A DNA stretch of 64,000 bases, from positions 129,749,332-129,813,331 of the forward strand of contig NC_085046.1 in assembly GCF_963662255.1 (NCBI RefSeq), written 5' to 3'. This document shows, piece by piece, positions 40,101-52,100 of this stretch. Source of the stretch: Cinclus cinclus (lineage: Eukaryota; Chordata; Aves; Passeriformes; Cinclidae). Both the position numbers and the translations under genes were made by a program. Numbering within the stretch: the first letter of the stretch is position 1; each line of letters begins with the position of its first letter. The notes below the pieces were generated by a model. That model was not told the DNA's origin and searched no databases. It was given only the letters and a program-made list of their open reading frames with translations.

Positions 40101-43100
40101 ATAATATCTTAAAACCCAGGTTGTAAGTCTGTTCTATTGATCCAACATGAGCAAATCAGCTGTATACAGTTTTGGCAGGTGCTTTTTAAGGCCCCTGGTA
40201 TAAACATTGTTCAACTCTTTTGACACGTAGTGTTATGCTGGTTTTCTCATTAGAAATTGTTTTTTAGTGCTCAGTACAATTTTCTGCATTTTTTACTTGT
40301 GCTGTCCATAGTAATAATGGAGAAGAGATTTCTTGATTTCTCACTGGGCAACAATAATCTCAGCTTACTGTTGTAATGCTGTAACATGGCCCTTCCAGTG
40401 GCTCAGTCTAAATAATCTTCATCTCTTCTGGAAAGCAGTGTTCCTTTGTAGTCTGCAGTGTTACTTCAGTCTTGCTGAGTCTTAGCCCCAGCCAGCAGCC
40501 AAGCCCCATCCAGCCACTCGCTCACTCTCCCACCAGCAGGATGGGGGAGACAATCTGAAGGAGAAAATCTGGAAACCTCATGGATTGACATAAAGTCAGT
40601 TTAATAGGGAAAGCAAAAGCCAAGCGTGCAAACAAAGCAAGAAAATAATTCTCTACTTCCTATGGGCTGGCAGGTGTTCAGTCATCTCCAGAAGAGCAGG
40701 GCTCCATCACATGTAATAGTGACTTGTGAAGACAAGTCCCATAACTCCAAATGTCCCTCCCTTCCTCCTTCTTCCTCCAACTTTATATACTGAGCATGAT
40801 GCTGCATGGTAGGGAATATCCCTTTGGCCAGCTGGGGTCACCTGTCTGGGCTGTGTCCCTTCCAGCTTCTATTGGGAAGACAAGCCCCAGCCACCTTGCT
40901 GCCAGCAATACAAAAAGTGGAAAAGGCCTTGACTGTATGAGCACTGCTCAGCAGTATCCCTGTATTACCAACCCTGTTTTTAACACAAATCCAAAACACA
41001 GCCCTACCTACCCCAGCCATAGTCTGCAGAAGTCTAGACCTTTTATATTTCTCTGGCATATTTTGAAAGGGAGTTCCTGAGGCTAGATCAGATGTACCTT
41101 TGGAAGCTTTACCATTGCCAAGCAGAAGTAAAGGGCTTTTTTTCATGTTTGGGCTAGATGTGTTGTGCTGTGTATTCTACTAAGGCAGTTCGTAGTGACT
41201 GACCAGCTTTTTGATGGTTTTGTTACTGAGAATACATCTTATCTACCGAGCTGATTTGCTTCTGATAAAATGCATAATTTTGTGGGTGAAGGAGAGCAGT
41301 GGAAGTCTTTCATGATGACTTGACTAATGCTTTCAACACTGTCTCTGTGCTGTTGTATCCAAACTAGAACAGGTGAAAAATTGGTCAGGCCCAAGGGAAC
41401 GGTCAGTAATGAGGCTGGTGGCTGGTGACAAGGGGTTTGTCACAGGTACTTAGAACTGTCCCATTTATCATCTTTATAAGTGACTTGGAGGAGGCAACTA
41501 TGTCATTCACATCCAGTTTCCAGATTACACCAAACTTAAATGTGGTAGCAGGAATCAAATGGAACAGTCCAAATCAGGGATCCCATCCAGAAGGGCCGAA
41601 ACCTGATGGGAGTAATGGCCCAACAGGAACCTGAGGAAATTTAGTGAGGACAAAGGTCAAGTGCTGAATCTGGGTTGGAAGCAATCCTGACTGGATGTTG
41701 ACTGCCTGAATTGCAGCTTTGTGGATAAGGGGATCTTGGTGGGGCACCAAGTTGGACATGAGCCAGCCATAGAGCCTAGCAGCAACAGACACCAGCAGTA
41801 TGCATTGACAGAGGAGTCTAAATTGGGGGGATGGTGATTGTCTGTTTTTTGGACAACACCTGGAATACCTGTCTGGTTTTTAGCCCCTTCTCTCACAGTT
41901 AAGTAAATGTAATTCTAAATAAAAGCCACTAATAGTTTTTACTGGCTATTTCTGCTTATTTTCTGCCTTACATACAACAGTCTAGAATGTCTTCATTTTT
42001 TAAGCAGTATCTCCTATTTGTCAAAAATTGTTCTGAATTTTATTACATTTTTTAATATATATATATATAATATACTTCAAGCTGTATTCCATCTAGGTGT
42101 ACTTTACAAAACTTAATGATTGCAGTAATGGGAGTAATAATAGTATCAGACTCAAAAAACAATTGACTTCTCTTTTGTGAGAGGTTTATATATAGAAAAG
42201 GCTGTAAAGGGAAGATGATCTTGGAAAGCTTGAAAATTGTTTCAGGCTGTGTGTTCATAAAGTAACATCTCTATTAGCACTGATTAATGCCCTCAGTTGT
42301 GTGAAATGTCATCATGGCTGGACTAGCCAATGTTTTTCTGATCCAGTTCATAATTATGTAGCTACATTTTCAACATTCTTCTCTTCCTCCGCAGCTGCTT
42401 GGAATGTGGATGCAAGGATTAATACATCTGAACAGAATTCTACTTCTTTCTCCTCATTTGGATTAACTCCTGGAGTTTCTGGTATGTGTGCCTTTCCAAA
42501 GATTTTTCCGCTCTCTTCTAGTCCACCAGGTGGAATAGAGTTTGCCAGGTGTTACTAATATGCATTTTCTCATTTTTCTTTGGAAACAGTACTGCAAAGA
42601 GGTGGATGACACTTAAAAAGCTATTTTGTTATGCTGAAATTATGCAGTAAAGTAGCTGTTTTAAGTTGATGATCAAAAGCTAGATCAATCACAGAATATT
42701 AGTAAGAAGGTTGGAACTAGAGGGGGTTGGAATGAGGTGATCTTTAAGGTATGTTCTAACCCAAATCATTCTGATTCTGTGATTCCTCATTTAGCTTTCT
42801 TGTTTGTGTGTTAAGCCTAAATAATGGGCATAAGAGATTGCTCAGCTTTGTGATGTCTCAAGTTAGAGATCTGAAGATTTCTTTCTAGGAAAGCCCATTT
42901 ACTCCAGTCTTTTGGGAGGTTTGTTATTTGATGACTGAGTTTTTCCCCATCAAGGAACTGAATCACTACTTTGAAAATATGTTCTGTAGGCAGAATTTGA
43001 AGTCTTGAGTCTTTTCTCTGTATGACAAAAGGAAATGCTGAAGCTCTGGGGTTTTCTTTTCTGAAGGATTGTGTGCTATAGAGTACAAAACTGTCTCCAT

Positions 43101-46100
43101 AATAAATCTTGTGTGTTACAAACTAACAAGTCCCACAATGATTTATTATACAATAAAGGGATCTTATGTCAGGTTTTTCTGCTCTTGCTTGCTTATACCA
43201 TGAGCCTGGCATGGCAGTTTTCTTTTCAGAAGTAGCTGGCCAAGTGCTTATGCACTTAGGCTGTATTTGCTTGTATTTCATTTTACAGGCTTTTAACTAT
43301 TGAACTCAGGCTCAGTGTCCAGTGTCTTAATTTTACAGAGAGTTCTAATTTTAAAAAAAATCCCAAGCAGCCACCTGAATCTAAGCTCAGTCTCTAAGCT
43401 AAAACTTATGGAACTTTAGTAAATAAAGTAGGATGGCACACTGAGCTAAGATTCAGCTGGAATACCACCATTTCAACTTTTGTGAGAGAAATATGAAAAG
43501 GTGAAGTATATTAGTTTTCATTAATGCAGCTTGGCCAACAATGTTGTAATGCACAGTGACCACAAAAGAAATGAGGACATGTCCATATTTCTGTTATCCG
43601 AGGTGTCTCTTGCAGAGGTGTATGTAAAATAGAGACCCGGGTTCTATTCAAACTGCATTTCAGAGGTTTCATCATAGTAAAATATTAATTTCATTCTTAC
43701 AATTAGTTTCTGTTTTATGTTTTTTATGAAATAGTTTTGTTTATTGTTTATTTTTTCTAAAAACAATTTTGTTAGATGTGTAACACTTTCTGCTATCATG
43801 ATGGGTATTTGCCTTACTGTCATGCTGCATTTATGTTCTTGAAACCTTTGCTTTAAATGAGAATTGAATTCTTAGTAATGTAAAATTTGTTTGATCTGCA
43901 ATGTGATTTATGAGGTTTTGTTCTAGTGATCTTTTCTTTTAAGCTTCTCATTGTGTGATATCTTAGTGATACAGGGTAACAATTTTTTTACCTGTAGAAC
44001 TTCATTGGGTTTTTCAGTTTGAGGAGACTGCTTTTACTTTCCCTTATCTCTTTTCATGTTCTTCTCATTACTTTATTTTGTCTTCTTTCTTCAGCTTCCT
44101 TGTTTTCTGAATATACCTCATGCACAAGAGCTTACTAATTTTCCTGTCTTCTACAGTCCTTAAAATCTGACATTTTTCTTTGAGCCTTTTGTCTTCCTTT
44201 CCTACTTTGATTGGACTTCCTTCCCCAAGAAAACTTCAGGAAGCTTGTTAACTCACAAGTACAATTTTATTTATTCCCTTTCAGGTTCCAACAGTGAATC
44301 AGTTTCTCAGGCTGGTACTTCAGATTTTCAGTGGGATTTAAGTCATGCTCAACCCCCTGTTGATGACGAATGGTCTGGGTTAAGTATGTTCCTCTAAAAT
44401 ATTAATTAACAAAGTGTTAATTACTGTTAAAGTGTGGTTATTTATATTAGCAACTTGTGTTAGACAGTGGTGGGTATCTGAGGAAAAGCCTGGAATACTT
44501 GACTTCTGTAAGCTAATGGACAATTTGAAGGTATTAGAAAGAAGTACTTTGATAAATTCTGATAGAAAGTGATTAATTTTTAGGAAAAATACTTGGATAT
44601 TCAAACTTGGAAGTGAGAGCTCATGCATTTTAAGGTGGAAAAATCTTTATAATAAAACAGTCTTGCTGCAAGTGATGAGAAAAATCTACTGCAAGTCTGC
44701 AAAATATGTATTTAGTAGTAGATAGAATTTGAGTCAGTTGGTTTCTACATGTTTGGACCTTGAAGGAAGGTTAATCTAACTTGCTTTCTCATTTGGCAAA
44801 TATCGGGAAGTTCTTACATGTATAGGAAGCATATACAGGATAGAAATAACTGAAATTACTTGGGAGTTGTAGCAAAGTTGGTGTTTACTCCTCACTTTCT
44901 CCTCCCCGCTTATTAAAAAGCGTAGTGCATCTCATTAGGCATTGACCTGAAGAATTGTTCCAGAAGTTGACAAAAGCCTTGCATGTTACCTTCTCTCTAA
45001 GAGCAACTCATTGCAGTTAAATGACTGGAAAAGTGGGATAGATTGATGCAGTCCTTGACTCCACCACTGTTGGTATGACTGCTCTGTTACCAGATAGTTT
45101 TGAAACTTATCTTTTGTGTTTTATCTAGTTTAAGGATAAGGAAAGCACATTTCAGTTAATCATTTGAAAGTCTTCAGCTTTACATTTTATCAAAAGCGTA
45201 GTTGATTCACAGATCTGAGCATAGAATGTTTATGGCTGCAGCTTCTGTTAATAGAATTGCATCAAAGTTGTCAAGTAAGAGTATACTAGCAGAAGTGGGC
45301 AAATGCAAGTTTAGGTCAAAGTGACACACAGATAACACCCAACTGCTTGATCAGAACAAGAAAATTAACTGTACAAATGCTGCTAGTTTTTATTAGTACT
45401 AAGAATGTATTATTTTTCTTAAGCAACTACTGAGAAGGCAGTAGATAAACTGAAAAATGTTGAGTAATGTATTTTTTTCAAATCAGTAAATTTTAGCATC
45501 TGAAGTAGGTGTCATTAAGATAATATTTTTATTGGGAAATTTCTAACTATTTGAAATATCCTGATTAAGATTTCTTAGTGGTTTTGGCTTCATAATGTTT
45601 GCCAGTAAATTTAATTGGATCTATTGCTGCTTTTTATTTTGACTTTATTTTCAGTTGTTTAAGTTGAATCCCACAATAGTTGGCAGATCAAATTTGCCTG
45701 TTCTTCCATTTGGTATAGAGTGGGAGGGAGAAATACTTGTGATGTTAATATAAATGTGAAATGAAAATGCAATCTTTTACATGTTCTGCTTTAAAATCAT
45801 CTTGCTGCAACTTTCTACTAAACAGACAGTCTAAGGATTACTTCTTCCATTCCAATATTTTTAATTTTTATGTAACTGACCCTTTAAACCTATAGTTCCA
45901 TCATAAATAAATAATAACAAAATAAATTATGGACGTCAGAGTCTTAGAAAATATTATTAAAAATGTCAGTGTTATAAGTCATCAGTAGGATTTACAGTTT
46001 CAGTTATATCACTTGTAAAGGAATCTTACTAAGATTGACCAGTGTTACAGTTCATCCTAATTTTTTTGCAAGCTAGAAAGAAAATACAGAGAATAGCTTA

Positions 46101-49100
46101 AGATAGAGAACAACTCTTTATTTATTTATTTAAATAGTTTAGAAAAATATCTTGAAGCAACTGCATCTAGCTAGCTGCTGTGGTGATTAAGCTCTGTGAA
46201 ATCATTGTCATATTCATTACTTGAACAAGTCCTCAGCTTAGCAATAAAGTCTTTACCTTCTTTTCAGAAATACAGGAGATTACTGTTGATATCATTATAT
46301 CGAGAAGTGGATTTATGTGTAGGGGTTTTTTTTTAATTTTTAAACTGGAAATGAGCACATGTTGAGTAAGGCAATATTCCTGAAAAAAAATCTTTTCATC
46401 TTTGTAGATGGACTTTCTTCAGCAGATCCGAGCTCTGATTGGAATGCACCAGCAGAAGAGTGGGGAAACTGGGTAGATGAAGAAAAAGTTACTTCTGTTC
46501 CTCAGCGTGAAGTGAGATCTGATACTCAGAAGGTAAAAGGTGGTATTTTCTTCTTAGCTCCAAGACTTTCTCCTTACAACTGCCATTTCTTAAAGTAACA
46601 TGAAGGGTAATGATAAAGGTAATTTCTCATCAGGTTTACACTGGTAAGAGTAGCATGACTGTGTTTGCTCTGTACACAGAGAAGGAAAACGCTGAATGTT
46701 ACTGAGAAGAGACAAATCACTTAGCCCCATGTTAAACCTTTCCATCTTGCTCTAATTATAAGGACTGCATTATCAGTAGAGACTGGGAGGGTTTAGATCT
46801 GTTTTTATAAATATTTCTTGACAATATTTAATTCTCAATATGAAAAACAGCATTTCCATGCCACTGGTGCCTGGTGGTCTGTTGCCTTTTCTATTCCCAA
46901 CTCTTCTACATGTATTACCAGGTTGCATGTAAAGAATGTGGTTCTTTCCAGATTGAACTGAACAGATAAGACTGTGTTCATTTCCACTAGTATGTGCAGT
47001 TCCTTATAGCTATTAATTTGTTTAGTCTAGAAGGTATGTTTCATTGTAATTTTAAATGCTAAATACCTTCTGTTCACATATGAAGATTTCAGATAATGAA
47101 AGAGAAAAAGCAGAGCCAATTCTTCAGAGTTCTACAAGTGGCAAATCTAAGAAAAAGAAGAAGAAAAAGAAGAAGCAGGGTGAAGAAGCTAACTCTCCTG
47201 CACAGGTAAAATCTGGATGGTTTAAAAGACAATTACAGGGAATTCACAAAATTGCCTTATCTTTGGATATTAGCATCTTGAACAAAAATTATTTTTGGGA
47301 AATTAATTTCTTTATGGAATTGGAGTGTCTACAGTTGTTTTTCAAGAGTTAAAAGTAATTCTTATTTTACTATTATTTCCTTAAGTTGTTCTATTCACAA
47401 GTTGAATGTGGGATAATTTGTAGTTTGCTGGATTTATGAAAAGCACAACATCTAAAGTATTTATCCTGAATTACTTATTTTCTGTCAAATCTGGATTTTG
47501 TACGATAGGGACACTTTCAGGTGGAGTTGTCCTCTGCACGGGAAGCCTTTTCTTCATGTCCTTTGAATGACAGTTGCTTTGGTGACTGTAGCTAGTTAGG
47601 AGAATGAAAGATATTGAAGTTTTCTCTTAAGGTGTCCTCAAGTACATTTGTGTGAGAATATAATGGGGTTTTTTGAAGTACTGTTTTAATTTGATATATG
47701 TGAAGTGCTAAGTGCCAATGCTTCAAACTCAGTTGGTGGAGCTGTGAGTCAGATTTCAATGAGGGAAAGAGTATTTTCAAAGTGAAGATGGTTGAAGTTT
47801 TTTGTGTTGCTTAAATAGCTTTTGAAGACTTTCACTGAAGCAGATTTGTAAAAATAGCAAAAGTAGATTGCACTTCACATGGCAATTGAATCATGTTTGA
47901 ATACATGAAACAAGTACTTTGCTAATAGGAGAAAGCTTTTAATAGCTCATGATCAGAATGCATCCTACTTCTGTTTATTGTGACAGCCATTCATAGTTTA
48001 CATTCTTCACAAAATGACCAGTGTTCAGAGGAATCTGACTAAATGAATTAGAGAGGGAAAGCAAAAACTTAGTTATACTTGCTTTGGCTTTGCTTTTATG
48101 GTTATCACATTCAGTTATTAAAATTTCTAAAACATTAAATTCCTGTCACAAATTTTATTTTCAAGTTGTCTATGTGCAGGTGGAGCTTGTGTTGACTTCT
48201 GTTGTTTCTTTTGAGGCAAATTCAGTCTGGGAGCACTAGGGCTGCAGCTTTTTTTTAATTGAGACCAGTTCTGGTCTCTGCTATGACTAAATATAAGTCA
48301 AGATTAATAGGTTATGGTTAACAGGTGTTTGTGAGTGTCCTAAATGAATCTTAAGGTCAGTGAGGGCATTCTGAATTGTTTCTCATTACTTGTGAGCTGT
48401 CTTGCAAATTATATGTCAAGTAGCGTCCTAGTTTCTATATTAACATTATCAGTTTTGTTATTCTACTCATTGTTCTCCAACCATTCCAATTTTGTTATAC
48501 TTTCTTTCAGTCAATCAGTCTATGAAGTCATCAGTTTACAGATAAGAACTTACCTGTATTAAATTTTTACATGGAATTGGGAATTTTGCTTGATAGGAGC
48601 AGATTGAACTACTAATACATCACAGAAGCAACTGTTGTAGCAGTTTAGTAACTTAACTTGCCAGTCCTACTTCAAACCCATTGAAAATTTGTATATTTAT
48701 CCTCTGAAAATGCAACACGTTCATTTAAGCATTCATCTTTCTCATTGAGTATTCTTAAATGTTCACACTCACTTGTTGACTTCAGTGTTTTTCAAGGCAG
48801 TAGGAGCTAACTGAAGAGCTTGGAGTAAGCCCGTATGTGTTCCTTCCTGTCAGGTATCAACATGAGGCTGTGACTGCCTTTTCATAAGGAAATAAGTGAA
48901 GGAAGAGTGTTTCCAGTCTAAACTCAGAGACCTCTCCTCAACCACAGGATTCTTCTAGTGCTACTAACAAGTGTAGCCACTCTAATTCCACATTTAAAAT
49001 GAAAACTTTCCACTTTAGGTTGCAGAAGGAGTAACAGTTTAAACTCTTGGATACTTAGGATGTATTTTCAATTTCTTTACAGGCCTTAGGGCAAACTGAA

Positions 49101-52100
49101 CTGGGTTGCAAAAATATTAAAGCATAATAAAAAAATTGAAAACTGTACAGCTTGCATTTTAAAACTTGTAACAAAGCACAGAACCGAGAGAGTCAAGTGT
49201 TGTTGTGATACTTTTTGCTAAGTGTTTAGAGTAAATTCTTTTTAATTTCACATTCTTAGAATTTAACTGGAGTGTGAAGTGCAGTTCATTCTGAGATTGG
49301 GATTTCTGTTAGTAAATTGCGTGAAGCATCCTGCTTCTGCGCTTCTTTGGATTCTATTAATATTTTTTTATTACGTTGCTCTATGCATTTTGAGTGTTAG
49401 CATAGGCTACTATGAGCCCACTACTTCAGTTATTCTTTATGATAGATTTTCTGAGTTATAGAAGCTGATTATGGTGACAAAACTCATTCACGGGGGAGAA
49501 GAGTCATAACTTCATTGCAAACACAGGCTCTTCTTTTTTCCCCTCCCACTCCCCTTTTTGTAGGATGCTGAAGAACTGGATAGAGAAGCTGGAGAGCAAT
49601 TTCAGGCGGATACCTCAAAAGTTCAAGCACAGCAGGAAAGAGCTTTTTCTTTGAAGACCATAAGTACTAGTGAACCAGCTAAGGTAGGGATGCAAAATTT
49701 GATTTATGTTGCAATCTGATTTGGAAGTGCTCAAGTCATTTGACCCATTAATTTGTGTGGACAAGGTTACAGTAAAAATACTGTTTCAGGCTGTATGTTT
49801 ATGAATATAAAGGTCATTGATCAGTTGACTTTTAGGTGTAGAGGTCAGTTTAAAAAGTATGTCTGCTCTGAAAAGCAGTATCTTCCAAATCAGCAGTAGC
49901 TTTCTTTACCAGGAAGTTACTTTCTTGTTTGAATAATCAAGCAATGGTTTAAAAGTTGGAAATGTAGAAACCTAAGAACTAAAAGGTCTGAGCACAAGAT
50001 TAGTAGCATATTCTACTGTTACATTGCAACAGAATGAAGTGTTACAAACTTAATCTGACTTAAATGCAGTCTAAAATTTATTTTTGATAGCTGTATTGAG
50101 CTTAGTGACTGGATAAGAAAAGGTTTTATTTGAACCAGTCTGCAAACTGTTAGCTTCATCTCACAGTTGAAACTTATTCTAGAGAATACAAATTCACTTT
50201 CAGTCTTTCTCTAAATAGCAGCTTAGATACCGCTATCCTATGAAGCATCACATTCTAGGAAGGTTTAAATTATTAAATATTTGTAGTGGCTTTGATTTTT
50301 TTGCTTTTTATTTCCGTGAAGCGTGAACAACACTAGTGGCACAGAGATTGTATGTCAGAATACTGAGTTTTAATTTTTAATTGCTAAGCATCAAATAAAA
50401 ATACTGAGCTTGTAAAAGTCAAATGAAAACAGAATTAAGTCTTTTATAAGAGGCTGTAAGTCACCAAATAAAAAGTACAGAAGTCCTTTTTTGCTTGAAA
50501 ATATCTTGAAAAACATATTCAGATATACTTAAGACTTACTCTAAATACCCTACATCTAAGTAGAGCTTTACTGCAATTATTCACTACAACTGATTAGTTT
50601 AGATCAGTTCAACCTTAAATCAAGATTGGCAACAGCTGCCTATTCTATCTGACTGGTGTATTGTTGGGTTTTGTGGGGTTTTTTTGAAGCTGTATTTCAA
50701 AAGACATCTGCCTGTGTATACAAGTGGCTTTATTCATGGAAGTGTGAGTTTTTATTTTATTTAAGAAGCTCTAGTTCAAAATGTGTAGACAGAAAACTTG
50801 GATTGTGACATCAAGGTGGCAGATTTTTGACTTGTAGAAAAAGGCATAATAGTGCATCCTGGAAGACTGTAGCTCCTGCTGTTCAGAAATCTAAATTGAT
50901 TTGAAAAATATCTGCAGTTATTTTTTTTTTCTCACAAGCTGTCAGCACTGCTGAAGTACAAGCCCAATTCCAGCAGACTTTGCTCAGTGTTTTACTGTTT
51001 ATAATCACGCCCGGTTGCCTAGATGATTTGATGGCATCAGCATCTCATGGAGACCTACACTGTGCTGTTTCTTGAGGGGCTTAAGGGCTTCTGTTACTCT
51101 TGAATCTTAAATTCAGTCTTCCCGTATATATGTCTATGTACAGCTGTGTGAGTGGTAACTGTGAAACAAGATATGTTCTGTATTAAACTTGGTGTGGGAG
51201 CAAAGAACAAATGAAATTATTACTAACATTCTCTGGAACTGAAGCTGATAAAGGGCAACTTGTGAATTGTTGTATCTGACAGTGCAGATGGTCTGTCAGT
51301 CTTTTTCAAGTCTGCTTGGCATCAGACTTGGCTTCATTGTAATTTCACAAATGCAAAGATGCCTTCTGATATTGTTTAACTTGGCTGGTGTAAAAAGTTT
51401 TAGACACAGTGTGACTGTGTGAGATGGATGACTCGAGTTTCCAAGGTAGGTAGTTTAATCTTAAGCAAACGATCCAAAACATGATAATGAAATATAGGAA
51501 AAAATAAACTCAGTACAAATAAGTTACTATTCAGTGTATCCTCATAAACATCAGAAACAGCTGATTGTTGAATCTTATGTTTCACATCACAGTATCTGGT
51601 GATGGTATTTCCCTCATGCTGTACATTGGGCTGCATTTAAAACTTTTGCATTTTATCTGCTGGCCCAAGTTTTAAATGTAGAGAGATACTTGGAAAAAGA
51701 AGTAGCAGTTTGACAAGTCACTTCTTCAATATTGAAGTTATATTCTATAATTCTATGCATATAACTACTCATTTTTTAAAGTTTTCATCACTACCCACTT
51801 TCCTGTATCCAAAATTCAGACAGAAGTAATTGGAAAAATGTCCAGATAGTGCTGTATATATTTTTATCATTACATTTGCAGTAACACTGGATGGTGTAAC
51901 ACTCTAGCTGCAACATGTTTCTTAGTCAACCTGGGACAGCACAGCTGTTAAAATACTGAGTTGCTTTACCTGCTGGTCAAGTGTGACTGTCCTAACAAAA
52001 CTGTGATACTAATAGTCACCTGAATTGATTACCTCACACTAGGAGCTTTATGTCCTTCTTTTCTTTTGGAAATCAGTTTTTTAAGTTGATTTATTTGTGT

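Larger units (their letters stand above)
39788..42394 (+). other. MTDH: MTDH intron 6
   Basis: 2.6 kb, the most transposon-rich intron: an antisense solo LTR at about 40459-41030 and a degraded CR1 at about 41325-41900. Confidence 0.85.
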
